A DNA stretch of 64,000 nt from Aurantimonas coralicida DSM 14790 (GTDB taxonomy: Bacteria > Pseudomonadota > Alphaproteobacteria > Rhizobiales > Rhizobiaceae): NCBI RefSeq assembly GCF_000421645.1, contig NZ_ATXK01000004.1, positions 62,001-126,000 of the forward strand, written 5' to 3'. This document shows positions 1 through 8,276 of this stretch, one piece after another. Below the pieces are notes generated by a model. That model did not search any database, was not told where the DNA came from, and saw only the letters and a list, made by a program, of their open reading frames with translations. The position numbers were made by a program, and so were the translations under genes. Numbering within the stretch: position 1 is the first letter of the stretch; each line of letters starts with the position of its first letter.

Positions 1-1
1 A

Positions 2-493
2 GAGGAAGAGGTGCTGCGGGCGGCCGAACTGGCGCAGATCGCCGGCTTCATCCGCGAACTGCCGGAGGGCTTCAACTCCATGGTGGGCGAGCGCGGCCTG
101 AAGCTGTCGGGCGGCGAGAAGCAGCGTGTCGCCATCGCCCGGACCATCCTGAAGGCGCCGCCGATCCTCGTCCTGGACGAGGCGACCTCGGCGCTGGACA
201 CCCATACCGAGCAGGAAATCCAGACGGCGCTCGATCTCGTCTCGCGGGAGCGCACGACGCTGACGATCGCCCACCGCCTGTCGACGATCATCGACTGCGA
301 CGAGATCATCGTCCTGAAGGCCGGGGAGATCGTCGAACGCGGTTCCCATCGCGAACTGCTTGAAAATGCGGGGCTCTACGCCGAAATGTGGGCGATGCAG
401 CGCGAGGCCAGCGAGGCCGAGGAAGCCCTGCGGCGCGCCCGCGAGGCGGACGAGTTCGGGATCGTCGATCGCCGGCGCACGCCGGAGACGTGA
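2..493 (+). CDS. ABC exporter, Atm1/HMT-type, C-terminal end (partial)
   Basis: This is the last ~163 residues of an ABC half-transporter; the permease domain and Walker A lie upstream of the window. Visible are the ABC signature LSGGEKQRVAIA, Walker B with D-loop (ILVLDEATSALD) and the H-loop (TIAHRLSTI), in the right order and spacing for a nucleotide-binding domain. The stretch GFIRELPEGFNSMVGERGLKLSGGEK is split here only by length rules: PEGFNSMVGERG directly before LSGGEK is typical of the Atm1/ABCB7/HMT group, whose members export glutathione-linked sulfur or metal compounds. A charged, Glu/Arg-rich tail of ~30 residues follows the domain. Substrate assignment is by family only. psd follows 111 bp downstream on the same strand. 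Confidence 0.85.
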   Translation, partial: EEEVLRAAELAQIAGFIRELPEGFNSMVGERGLKLSGGEKQRVAIARTILKAPPILVLDEATSALDTHTEQEIQTALDLVSRERTTLTIAHRLSTIIDCDEIIVLKAGEIVERGSHRELLENAGLYAEMWAMQREASEAEEALRRAREADEFGIVDRRRTPET

Positions 494-604
494 TATCGGT
501 TCTCGTAAGTGGCGCAGAGGAACCGTCTTTGCTTTGCCGCCATTGCCCCTTATCCGACCGGCAGGCGCAGCCGCGTCGCCAGTTTTGAAGGAACCAGACA
601 GCCA

Positions 605-1303
605 GTGACCATCTTCACCTCGATCCGCAACGCGCTCGTGCCGATCCACCGGGCGGGATATCCGTTAATTGCGGGCTTCTTCGTCGTCTCGCTGGTCCTC
701 GGCTTCCTGTGGGAGCCGTTGTTCTGGGCCGGCCTCGTCCTGACCGCATGGTGCGCCTATTTCTTCCGCGATCCCGAGCGCGTCACGCCGGTCGCGGAGC
801 ATCTGGTGATCAGCCCGGCCGATGGCCATGTCTCGCTGGTCGGCCACGTCATGCCGCCGGCGGAGCTCGACCTCGGCACCGAGCCGATGCTGCGCATCTC
901 GGTGTTCATGAACGTCTTCGACTGCCACGTGAACCGCGCGCCGATGCGCGGCCGGGTGCGGCTGATCTCCTATCGCGAGGGTGAGTTCCGCAATGCCGAA
1001 CTCGACAAGGCCAGCGAGGTCAACGAGCGCTCCTCGATGGTGATCGAGGGACCGCGCGGGGAGATCGGCGTGGTGCAGATCGCCGGGCTGGTCGCCCGCC
1101 GCATCATCTGCTGGTCGAATGTCGAGGACCGGATCGAGGCCGGCGAGCGCTTCGGCCTGATCCGCTTCGGCTCGCGCCTCGACGTCTATCTGCCGGACGG
1201 CTTCGTGCCGCGGGTGGCCGAGGGCCAGCGGGCCGTGGCCGGTGAGACGATCATCGCCGAGTTCGGCGAGAACCTGAAGACGTGGCCGTCGAGGCGCGAC
1301 TGA
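605..1303 (+). CDS. psd: Phosphatidylserine decarboxylase proenzyme
   Basis: Converts phosphatidylserine to phosphatidylethanolamine at the inner membrane. The protein is 232 residues, the short form of the family. Two hydrophobic segments lie at about 20-37 and 39-53, followed by FFRDPER (53-59). The C-terminal RFGS (187-190) is the expected self-cleavage site, where Gly-Ser cleavage yields the pyruvoyl group on the new alpha-chain N-terminus. I chose the GTG at 605 because an AAGGAA ribosome site sits just upstream and the sequence [15 protein letters not shown] matches the family start; the frame stays open to a GTG at 509 but those residues look non-coding. The stop TGA overlaps the pssA ATG (TGATG), so the two genes for consecutive pathway steps are coupled. 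Confidence 0.93.
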   Translation: MTIFTSIRNALVPIHRAGYPLIAGFFVVSLVLGFLWEPLFWAGLVLTAWCAYFFRDPERVTPVAEHLVISPADGHVSLVGHVMPPAELDLGTEPMLRISVFMNVFDCHVNRAPMRGRVRLISYREGEFRNAELDKASEVNERSSMVIEGPRGEIGVVQIAGLVARRIICWSNVEDRIEAGERFGLIRFGSRLDVYLPDGFVPRVAEGQRAVAGETIIAEFGENLKTWPSRRD

Positions 1304-2139
1304 TGGCGATCGAGTCGCCGTTTCCGCCCTTCGATCCGGGCAAGCCGGACGCCGAGGACGACAAGGTTCGCCGGCGCATCCCGTTCCGGCATATCGTGCC
1401 CAACCTCATCACCATCCTGGCGATCTGCGCCGGGATGACCGGCATCCGGCTGGCCTTCGAGGGCCGGTTCGAACTGGCCGTCGGCATGGTGCTCGGTGCG
1501 GCGCTGCTCGACGGTATCGACGGGCGCGTGGCGCGTCTCCTCAAGGGGCAGAGCCGGTTCGGCGCCGAGATGGATTCGCTTGCCGACATCGTCAATTTCG
1601 GCGTGGCGCCGGGGCTCGTGCTCTATGCCTACATGCTGCACGATGCCGGTTCGCTCGGCTGGATCGCGGCGCTGCTCTACGCCAGTGCCAGCGCGCTGCG
1701 GCTGGCCCGCTTCAACACCATGCTCGACGATCCCAAGCGGCCGAAATGGCAGTCGGCCTTCTTCGTCGGCGTGCCGGCGCCGGCGGGGGCGGGAATGGCG
1801 ATGTTCCCGATCTATCTGAGTCTCGCGGGCTTCGAATCCGGCCTGCCGGAGGTTACCGCGGTCGTCGCCTCGGTCTATCTGGTCTTCATCGGGCTTCTGA
1901 TGGCCAGCCGCATTCCGACCTGGTCGGGCAAGGGCGCCGGCATCCGGGTGCGGCGTGACTACGCCATCCCGATCATGCTGGCGGTCGTCTGCTATATCGC
2001 GGTTCTGTTGAGCTTCTTCTGGGCGACGGCGACGCTGACGGTGCTGGTCTATGGCGCGTCGATCTTCTTCTCGGTCCGCGCCTATCGGCAGCGGCAGAGC
2101 CGCGAAGCCGGACGCAGCATGTCCGGCATGTCGCTTTAG
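1303..2139 (+). CDS. pssA: CDP-diacylglycerol--serine O-phosphatidyltransferase
   Basis: Makes phosphatidylserine from CDP-diacylglycerol and serine, the substrate of Psd encoded just before it. The 278-residue protein carries the CDP-alcohol phosphotransferase signature D-G-x2-A-R-x8-G-x3-D-x3-D at about residues 73-95 (DGRVAR ... G87, D91, D95), where the aspartates bind metal. About eight hydrophobic segments follow a ~30-residue polar N-terminus, so it is an integral inner-membrane enzyme. The ATG at 1303 shares bases with the psd stop codon; an in-frame GTG lies 21 bp upstream but the TGATG arrangement favours 1303. It converges on the SDR gene, whose stop is only 8 bp away. Confidence 0.95.
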   Translation: MAIESPFPPFDPGKPDAEDDKVRRRIPFRHIVPNLITILAICAGMTGIRLAFEGRFELAVGMVLGAALLDGIDGRVARLLKGQSRFGAEMDSLADIVNFGVAPGLVLYAYMLHDAGSLGWIAALLYASASALRLARFNTMLDDPKRPKWQSAFFVGVPAPAGAGMAMFPIYLSLAGFESGLPEVTAVVASVYLVFIGLLMASRIPTWSGKGAGIRVRRDYAIPIMLAVVCYIAVLLSFFWATATLTVLVYGASIFFSVRAYRQRQSREAGRSMSGMSL

Positions 2140-2147
2140 GGCGACCC

Positions 2148-2888
2148 TCAGGCGGGGTCGCGATAATCCAGAAAGCGATCCTGCCGCACGTCGAACAGCT
2201 TGCCCGTCGCGGTCACGTCGGCGAAGGCGAGGGGCACGATCTTGGCCGCGACCTCGCGCGGGGTCGGCAGGGTCTTGGCGTCCTCGCCCGGCATGGCCAG
2301 TGCGCGCATGGCGGTGCGGGTGGCGCCCGGATTGACCGAGTTGACGCGCAGCGGCAGGTTCTCGGTCTCGTTGGCCCAGGACTTCACCAGCGCCTCGCAG
2401 GCGGCCTTGGTGGCCGCGTAGAGCGACCAGTAGGCCTTGGCCGAATGCGCTGCGCCCGACGACATGATGATGGCGCGCCCTGCATCGGACTTGCGCAGCA
2501 GCGGGTCGGTGGTCCGGATCAGCCGCCAGGTGGCGTTGACGTTCACCGTCATCGTCTTGTCGAAGACCTTCGCCTCGATGTGGCCGATGGGCGCGAGGAC
2601 GCCCAGGAGGCCGGCATTGGCCACCAGCACGTCGAGCTTGCCCCAGCGCTCGTGGATTGCCCCACCGAGACGGTCGATGCCGCCCATGTCGGTCAGGTCC
2701 AGCGGCACCAGGGTGGCCGAGCTGCCCAGTGCCTTGATCTCATCATCGAGTTCCTCGAGACCGCCCACCGTGCGCGCGACCGCGATCACATGCGCGCCCT
2801 CGGCGGCGAGGCCCTTGGCGATCTGGTAGCCGATGCCGCGCGAGGCGCCGGTGACCAGTGCGACGCGATCTTGAAGCTGCTTTGTCAT
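2148..2888 (-). CDS. SDR-family oxidoreductase
   Basis: A classical short-chain dehydrogenase/reductase of 246 residues. The Rossmann cofactor motif TGASRGIG is at 13-20, the NAG motif at 91-93, the catalytic serine at 143/144 and the YxxxK pair at Tyr157/Lys161. The Arg following the second position of the glycine motif leaves NADP(H) plausible, but the substrate cannot be read from sequence. It lies 37 bp downstream of purF on the same strand and is probably cotranscribed, a position seen for YciK-like SDRs in related bacteria. Its 3' end is a short GC-rich hairpin (2141-2161) shared with the convergent pssA end. Confidence 0.88.
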   Translation of the reverse strand: MTKQLQDRVALVTGASRGIGYQIAKGLAAEGAHVIAVARTVGGLEELDDEIKALGSSATLVPLDLTDMGGIDRLGGAIHERWGKLDVLVANAGLLGVLAPIGHIEAKVFDKTMTVNVNATWRLIRTTDPLLRKSDAGRAIIMSSGAAHSAKAYWSLYAATKAACEALVKSWANETENLPLRVNSVNPGATRTAMRALAMPGEDAKTLPTPREVAAKIVPLAFADVTATGKLFDVRQDRFLDYRDPA

Positions 2889-2925
2889 CTGCTGTCTGCC
2901 GGTAGAATGGATATGGTCTGGGGTC

Positions 2926-4377
2926 TCAGCCGGCGCCGCCGAGCAGCGTCAGGGGACGGACGTTCTCGACGCCCTCCTGATCGGTCAGCGAGGTCGGATA
3001 GTCGCCGGTGAAACAGGCGTCGCAGAATTGCGGGGCCATCTTGTTGCGCGACGGCTCGTCGGTGGCCCGGTAGAGCCCGTCGATCGACAGGAAGGCGAGG
3101 GAATCGACCTTGATGAAGTCGGCCATCTCCTCGACCGTCATGCGCGAGGCGAGCAGCTTGGCCTTTTCCGGCGTGTCGACGCCGTAGAAGCAGCTGGCAC
3201 GGGTCGGCGGCGAGGCGATGCGCATGTGCACCTCGGTCGCGCCGGCCTCGCGGACCATCTGGACGATCTTCTGGCTGGTCGTGCCGCGCACGATCGAATC
3301 GTCGACGAGGATGACCCGCTTGCCCTCCAGCATGCGCCGGTTGGCGTTGTGCTTGAGCTTCACGCCCATGTGGCGGATCGAATCCGTCGGCTGGATGAAG
3401 GTCCGGCCGACATAGTGATTGCGAATGATGCCGAGCTCGAAGGGCAGGTTGGATTCCTGCGCGTAGCCGATTGCCGCCGGAACGCCCGAATCGGGAACCG
3501 GCACGACGAGATCAGCCTCGGGATGGCTCTCGCGGGCCAGTTCGCCGCCGATCTTCTTGCGGATCTCGTAGACGTTGCGGCCTTCGACGGTGGAATCGGG
3601 CCGGGCGAAATAGACATATTCGAAGATGCAGAAGCGGGCGCGCCGCGCCTGGAACGGGAAGATGCTCTCGATGCCGTCGTCGCTGATGACGACCATCTCG
3701 CCGGGCTCGATGTCGCGCACGAAATCCGCGCCGATGATGTCGAGGGCGCAGGTCTCGGACGCCAGGATCGGCGAGCCTTCGAGATCGCCGAGAACCAGCG
3801 GGCGAATGCCCAGCGGGTCACGCACGCCGACCATCTTCTTCGACGACAGGCCGACCAGCGAGAAGGCGCCTTCGAGCCGCGTCAGCGCGTCGACGAGCTT
3901 TTCCACGAACAGCCGGGCGGCGCTGGTGGCCACCAGATGCAGGATCGTCTCGGTGTCGGAGGTGGAGGAGAAGATCGAGCCGCGGCGCTGCAATTCGCGC
4001 TGCACGGTCATGGCGTTGGTGATGTTGCCGTTGTGGGCAACGGCGAAACCGCCGGCCGACAATTCGGCAAAGAAGGGCTGGACGTTGCGCAGGCCGCCGC
4101 CGCCGGTGGTGGCGTAGCGGGTGTGGCCGATGGCCGAGGAACCGGGCAGGCGCTCGAGGACCGCCTGCTTGGTGAAGGTATCGCCGATCAGCCCGGCGTG
4201 GCGCTCGACATGGAACTGGCTCCCGTCGAAGGAGACGATGCCGGCCGCCTCCTGGCCCCGGTGCTGCAAAGCATGCAGGCCGAGCGTGGTCAGTGCGGCC
4301 GCATCGGTCCGTTTGAAAATGCCGAAAACGCCGCACTCTTCGTGCAGCGAGTCATCGCCGAAAGGCGTGTCATCCAT
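2926..4377 (-). CDS. purF: Amidophosphoribosyltransferase (glutamine PRPP amidotransferase)
   Basis: Catalyses the first committed step of purine synthesis, PRPP plus glutamine to phosphoribosylamine, in the cytoplasm. The 483-residue protein starts with a 14-residue propeptide before the nucleophile Cys15 in EECGVFGIF, so the mature enzyme is of the processed Ntn-hydrolase type. The PRPP loop VILVDDSIVRG lies in the C-terminal half. The four cysteines of the Fe-S-bearing (Bacillus-type) enzymes are all present: ARFCIFEY, TRASCFYG and the FCDAC pair near the end. This suggests an oxygen-sensitive 4Fe-4S enzyme, an inference from the conserved positions. cvpA precedes it by 122 bp, the usual cvpA-purF order. 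Confidence 0.97.
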   Translation of the reverse strand: MDDTPFGDDSLHEECGVFGIFKRTDAAALTTLGLHALQHRGQEAAGIVSFDGSQFHVERHAGLIGDTFTKQAVLERLPGSSAIGHTRYATTGGGGLRNVQPFFAELSAGGFAVAHNGNITNAMTVQRELQRRGSIFSSTSDTETILHLVATSAARLFVEKLVDALTRLEGAFSLVGLSSKKMVGVRDPLGIRPLVLGDLEGSPILASETCALDIIGADFVRDIEPGEMVVISDDGIESIFPFQARRARFCIFEYVYFARPDSTVEGRNVYEIRKKIGGELARESHPEADLVVPVPDSGVPAAIGYAQESNLPFELGIIRNHYVGRTFIQPTDSIRHMGVKLKHNANRRMLEGKRVILVDDSIVRGTTSQKIVQMVREAGATEVHMRIASPPTRASCFYGVDTPEKAKLLASRMTVEEMADFIKVDSLAFLSIDGLYRATDEPSRNKMAPQFCDACFTGDYPTSLTDQEGVENVRPLTLLGGAG

Positions 4378-4499
4378 CGATTTTATCCGCCGTTTGCCGT
4401 TGTCGGTCGGCCGTCCGTTAGATGCCCCACCCTATACGCGCTTATGTCGTCGCATGCGAGGCGGTGAGCGAAGAGATCATGCCGCGGCCGCAACGCCGG

Positions 4500-5114
4500 C
4501 TAGTTCGCCGGCTGCGCGGGAGTGTCGGTGCCTTCGATGACACCTTCGATCGAGGTCGGCTCGCCGGGCGTCGCCGTGCCCTCGGGAACGCCATCCGCAT
4601 CCTGCGGTCCGCGGATGCTGTCGAGGATGACCTCTTCCGGGTTGTCGGGCAGGGCGGCCACGAGCTGCTGGCCGAGGTTGTCGAGGAACGGCTTGGAGCG
4701 CGCGCCGGCGATCCAGTCCGGCTGGTTCTCGGGGGCAAGCCAGTTGAAGAACAGCATCGCCACGACGACGAGGAGCAGGCCGCGCACGGCGCCGAAGATG
4801 AAGCCGAGCGTGCGGTCGAGCGCACCGATGCGGCTGTCGATGATGAAGTCGGCGATGCGCAGGGTGATGAAGGAGACGATGATCAGGACGACCAGGAAGA
4901 TCGCTGCGGCGGCCGCCACCATGGCGACGGTGTCGGAGGCTATGTACTCGGCGGCATAGGGGGTCAGCGGCTTGTAGAAGAAGAAGGCCGCAGCCGCCGC
5001 GACAAGCCATGAGACGACCGACAGGATCTCCCGCGAGAAGCCGCGGACCATGGCGAGCAGCGCCGAGACCAGCATGATCGCGAAGAGAATCGCATCGAGA
5101 AGCGTGACGGTCAT
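4500..5114 (-). CDS. cvpA: CvpA-family inner-membrane protein
   Basis: A 204-residue membrane protein of the CvpA family (colicin V production/purine-linked). The first ~150 residues hold four hydrophobic segments with the family start MTVTLLDAILFAIM and the SREILSVVSWL region; the C-terminal ~50 residues are polar, Pro/Thr/Glu-rich and probably disordered. CvpA is linked to purF in many bacteria and to envelope stress tolerance in some; its molecular function is unsettled. The ATG at 5114 fits the family N-terminus. The frame is open further upstream to ATG 5135 and GTG 5186, so the start is not certain. A 30-codon upstream reading frame ends on this ATG (see findings). Confidence 0.85.
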   Translation of the reverse strand: MTVTLLDAILFAIMLVSALLAMVRGFSREILSVVSWLVAAAAAFFFYKPLTPYAAEYIASDTVAMVAAAAAIFLVVLIIVSFITLRIADFIIDSRIGALDRTLGFIFGAVRGLLLVVVAMLFFNWLAPENQPDWIAGARSKPFLDNLGQQLVAALPDNPEEVILDSIRGPQDADGVPEGTATPGEPTSIEGVIEGTDTPAQPAN

Positions 5115-5203
5115 GAAGGATGGCCCCGTAGGCATATGGATCGTGCGGGCGGGCGCGGGATCGTCCGGGCTGCCCCGCTCGCCCACGCTGTAGCGCTTTT
5201 CAT
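5111..5203 (-). other. Possible 30-codon upstream reading frame before cvpA
   Basis: An ATG at 5203 opens a 30-codon frame that begins MKSATAWASGAARTI and whose TGA (5113-5111) overlaps the cvpA ATG (5114-5112) as ATGA. The predicted promoter would start transcripts at about this ATG, so it would be leaderless. No protein family is recognised, and in GC-rich DNA such frames arise by chance. It may be a coupling leader or mean nothing. Confidence 0.2.
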
Positions 5204-5209
5204 GACAGT

Positions 5210-5238
5210 TTTACACTAGGGACTTGCCGGAAAATCAA
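5210..5238 (-). promoter_or_regulatory. Candidate sigma-70 promoter of cvpA(-purF)
   Basis: On the minus strand TTGATT (5238-5233), a 17-bp spacer and TGTAAA (5215-5210) resemble a housekeeping promoter. It overlaps the last codons of radA and would start transcription around 5203, about 90 nt before the cvpA ATG. Pattern match only. Confidence 0.4.
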
Positions 5239-6623
5239 GCCTCGCTCCCATTGCCGCCCGCCGCGACCCGCGCGACGAGATCGGGCAGGGCCTCGATCTC
5301 ATTGGCAACCATGTCGCGGGTGCGCGGCAGGTCGGGGCTGCCCGACGGCAGGACGGCCTGCCGGAAGCCCAGCTTTTCCGCCTCCTTCAGCCGCTGCGCC
5401 GCCTGGCCAACCGGGCGCACCGAGCCGGACAGGCTGATCTCGCCGAAATAGACGCAATCGGCGGGCAGGGGCGCGCCGCTGAGCGAGGAGACCAGCGCCG
5501 CGGCCACGGCCAGATCGGCCGCCGGCTCGGAAATGCGGAAACCGCCGGCGACGTTGAGATAGACGTCGTGCTGACCGAGCCGCACGCCGCAATGAGCTTC
5601 CAGCACCGCCAGCACCATGGCCAGCCGCGGCTGGTCCCAGCCGAGGACGGCACGCCGCGGCGTGCCGAGGGCCGAGGGGGCGACGAGGGCCTGGATCTCG
5701 ACGAGGACCGGCCGGGTGCCTTCCATGCCGGCGAAGACGGCGGCGCCGGCGGCCTTCTCGTTGCGCTCGCCGAGGAACAGCTCGGACGGGTTCTGCACCT
5801 CGCGCAGGCCGAGATCGCCCATCTCGAAGACGCCGATCTCGTCGGTGGGACCGAAGCGGTTCTTGACAGTGCGCAGGATGCGGTAGTGATGCCCGCCTTC
5901 ACCTTCGAAATAGAGGACGGCATCGACCATGTGCTCGACCACCCGCGGGCCCGCGATCTGGCCTTCCTTGGTGACATGGCCGACGAGGATGACGGCGGCG
6001 CCGCTGGCCTTGGCGAAGCGGATCATCGCCTGCACGCCGACCCGCACCTGGGTCACCGTGCCCGGCGCGGATTCGGCGAGGTCGCTCCATAGGGTCTGGA
6101 TCGAATCAATGATGACGAGGTCGGGACGGCGCGCCTCGGCGAGGGTCGCGAGAATGTCCTCGACATTGGTCTCGGCCATGAGCTGAACGTCGGTATCGGC
6201 CGCGTTGAGCCGCTGGGCGCGCAGCCGCACCTGCGCCACCGCTTCCTCGCCCGAGACATAGACGACGCTGTGCCCGCGCCGCGACAGGGCGGCTGCGGTC
6301 TGCATCAGGAGCGTCGACTTGCCGATGCCGGGATCGCCGCCGATCAGGAGAGCCGAGCCGCGCACGATGCCGCCGCCGGTCGCCCGGTCGAGCTCGTCGA
6401 TGCCGGAGACAATGCGCGGCGCCTCTTCGAGTTCGCCGGACAGCGGCAGCAGCGCCGAGGGCGTGCCCTTGCGGCGACCGCGCTGGGGTCCGCCGCCGAT
6501 GCCGCCGGAGGCGTTCTCCTCGACGACGGTGTTCCATTCGCCGCAGGATTCGCACTTGCCCTGCCAGCGCGTATAGACCGCGCCGCAGCTCTGGCAGATG
6601 AAGGAAGGTTTCGCTTTGGCCAT
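5235..6623 (-). CDS. radA: DNA repair protein RadA (Sms)
   Basis: A RecA-like ATPase that helps process branched recombination intermediates. The 462-residue protein has the full family layout: a four-cysteine zinc finger (Cys10, Cys13, Cys24, Cys27), Walker A GGDPGIGKST at 95-104, the RadA-specific KNRFG motif near residue 256, and a C-terminal Lon-protease-like domain that lacks the protease function in this family. AAGAAGG lies 6 nt before the ATG at 6623. It is followed by cvpA after 120 bp; the order radA-cvpA-purF is common in Rhizobiales. Confidence 0.97.
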   Translation of the reverse strand: MAKAKPSFICQSCGAVYTRWQGKCESCGEWNTVVEENASGGIGGGPQRGRRKGTPSALLPLSGELEEAPRIVSGIDELDRATGGGIVRGSALLIGGDPGIGKSTLLMQTAAALSRRGHSVVYVSGEEAVAQVRLRAQRLNAADTDVQLMAETNVEDILATLAEARRPDLVIIDSIQTLWSDLAESAPGTVTQVRVGVQAMIRFAKASGAAVILVGHVTKEGQIAGPRVVEHMVDAVLYFEGEGGHHYRILRTVKNRFGPTDEIGVFEMGDLGLREVQNPSELFLGERNEKAAGAAVFAGMEGTRPVLVEIQALVAPSALGTPRRAVLGWDQPRLAMVLAVLEAHCGVRLGQHDVYLNVAGGFRISEPAADLAVAAALVSSLSGAPLPADCVYFGEISLSGSVRPVGQAAQRLKEAEKLGFRQAVLPSGSPDLPRTRDMVANEIEALPDLVARVAAGGNGSEA

Positions 6624-6796
6624 GGCGCCTTCTTGGTTTCCACGCGCCCGTCAGTCAAGAACAAAACAAAAACAAGCCTGCGGTCGGCCCAGCATCGAGA
6701 GGCGATTTCAGGAGCTGCGCGCTATCGTTAGGCCGGCAAGGGTTCGGCAATCTCGCGATGCGATGATCGTGGCCGCAACCTGAGCGCGAGGCGACG

Positions 6797-7114
6797 ATGC
6801 TGATCATCGGTTTCTATCTCGTGGCGGTGAATATCGCCGCCTACTGGGCGTTCGTGTTCGACAAGACGAAGGCGCGGGCCGGAGTGCGGCGCACGCCGGA
6901 AAGCACGCTGCTGCGCTACGCGCTGATGGGCGGCAGCCTCGGGGCCATCGCGGCGCAGCAGATCATCCGCCACAAGACCCGCAAGGAACCGTTCCGCACG
7001 CAGCTCTGGGCGATCGCGGCCATGCAGGTGCTCCTGATCGTGGGGTTCGGCATGGCGGTTCTCGTGCTGGGGGCCGATACGGTGCAGCAGTGGATCGTGG
7101 GGCAGGTCGGCTAG
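6797..7114 (+). CDS. DUF1294 family membrane protein
   Basis: A 105-residue protein with three hydrophobic segments (about 3-20, 42-58 and 75-95). Between them it has the features of the DUF1294 family: FDKxxA near the start, RRTPESTLL, the glycine pair GGSLGA, and a conserved RHKTRKEPFR before the last segment. No function is established for the family, which also occurs fused to cold-shock domains elsewhere. It is a single gene between divergent radA and convergent alr; its stop TAG shares the palindrome CTAG (7111-7114) with the alr stop. Confidence 0.8.
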   Translation: MLIIGFYLVAVNIAAYWAFVFDKTKARAGVRRTPESTLLRYALMGGSLGAIAAQQIIRHKTRKEPFRTQLWAIAAMQVLLIVGFGMAVLVLGADTVQQWIVGQVG

Positions 7115-8238
7115 AACCAGCGGCGCTCGACCCTCGGACCGAGGCCGGTCAGCAATTCATAGGCGATCGTCCCGGCCGCACTGGCCACCGCGTCGATCGA
7201 CAGGTTCGGGCCGAAGAACTCGGCCCGGTCGCCGGGCGCGAGCGCGTCATCCGGGACATCGGTGACATCGAGAAGGGTCAGATCCATCGAGACGCGTCCC
7301 AGCACGGGCACGCGCTGCCCGGCGACGAAGGCCTGCGGTCCGGGACGCACGTCGCGCACGGCCACCCCGGCGCCCGAGGCGGCGCGGTGATAACCATCGG
7401 CATAGCCGAGGCCGACCGTCGCAATCCGCGTCTCACGTGTGAGCGGTGCGGCGGCGCCATAGCCGGCGGCCTCGCCGGCAGTGGCGGTGCGGACCTGCAG
7501 GATGGCGGCGGTGAGGCGCGCGACCGGCCGCAGGACGCCGCGCGAAGCCGGCCCCGCCTCGCCGCCGTAAAGGGTGATGCCGGGACGGGTGAGGTCGAAG
7601 CCGAATTCGCTGCCGAGAAACACCGCGGCGGAATTGGCGAGCGAACGTGGCACGCCAGGAAACAGCCCGGCCAGTTCCAGGAACCGGGCATGCTGCCGGG
7701 CGCTCTGGTCCGTCGGCTCGTCGGCCGAGGCCAGGTGGCTCATCACCAGAGCCAGATCGAGTGCGCCGGATGCGGCGAGGCTAGCTGCGGCTTCGGCGTC
7801 GGCGCGGTCGAGCCCCAGCCGGTTCATGCCGGTTTCGAGCTGGATCGCCGCCGGCGCGCGCCGTCGGGCGGCCTTCAGACCGTCACGCCAGACCGCGATG
7901 TCGCCGGGCGTCGAGAGGACCGGGATCAGACCGGTCTCGAGATGCAGGGGGACGCTGGCGGGTTCGAGCCCCTGCAGGACGAAGATGCGCGAAGGCGCGG
8001 TACCGTCATTCGGGCGCGCCAATCCATCAAGCGCTGCCCGCACGATCCGGCCTTCCTCGGCCCAGGCGACGAAGAAGTCGCGGCAGCCGGCGGCGTGGAG
8101 CGTGCGGGCGGTCTCGGCAGCGCCGAGGCCGTAGCCGTCGGCCTTGACCGCGGCGCCGGTGCGCGCGCCGGGATTGCGTGCGGCTAGCAGGGTCCAGTTG
8201 GCGGCGAGCGCTGCGCGGTCGATCTCGACCACGGGCAT
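7111..8238 (-). CDS. alr: Alanine racemase
   Basis: A PLP enzyme that makes D-alanine for peptidoglycan. The PLP lysine is Lys32 in AAVKADGYGLGA. The opposing catalytic tyrosine is expected at Tyr260 in AAGYGAA, followed by the conserved GYADGYHR segment. With the ATG at 8238 the protein is 375 residues and starts MPVVEIDRAAL, right for the family. A GTG at 8265, 12 bp after the dnaB stop, would add nine residues and cannot be excluded since neither start has a strong ribosome site. It lies just downstream of dnaB and is probably cotranscribed. Confidence 0.94.
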   Translation of the reverse strand: MPVVEIDRAALAANWTLLAARNPGARTGAAVKADGYGLGAAETARTLHAAGCRDFFVAWAEEGRIVRAALDGLARPNDGTAPSRIFVLQGLEPASVPLHLETGLIPVLSTPGDIAVWRDGLKAARRRAPAAIQLETGMNRLGLDRADAEAAASLAASGALDLALVMSHLASADEPTDQSARQHARFLELAGLFPGVPRSLANSAAVFLGSEFGFDLTRPGITLYGGEAGPASRGVLRPVARLTAAILQVRTATAGEAAGYGAAAPLTRETRIATVGLGYADGYHRAASGAGVAVRDVRPGPQAFVAGQRVPVLGRVSMDLTLLDVTDVPDDALAPGDRAEFFGPNLSIDAVASAAGTIAYELLTGLGPRVERRWF

Positions 8239-8276
8239 GCGCCCGAAACGGTGCGGAGCAGTCACGACCGCACCGG

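Noticed and set aside
1186-1641. Long antisense open frames over psd/pssA and many other genes
   Set aside because: In GC-rich DNA the complementary strand of real genes is often open. These frames have no family features, while the opposite strand encodes clear enzymes.
6640-6660. A TTGACT-type promoter for radA
   Set aside because: The -35-like sequence would place the transcript start at the ATG, which conflicts with the clear ribosome site, and the -10 is poor.
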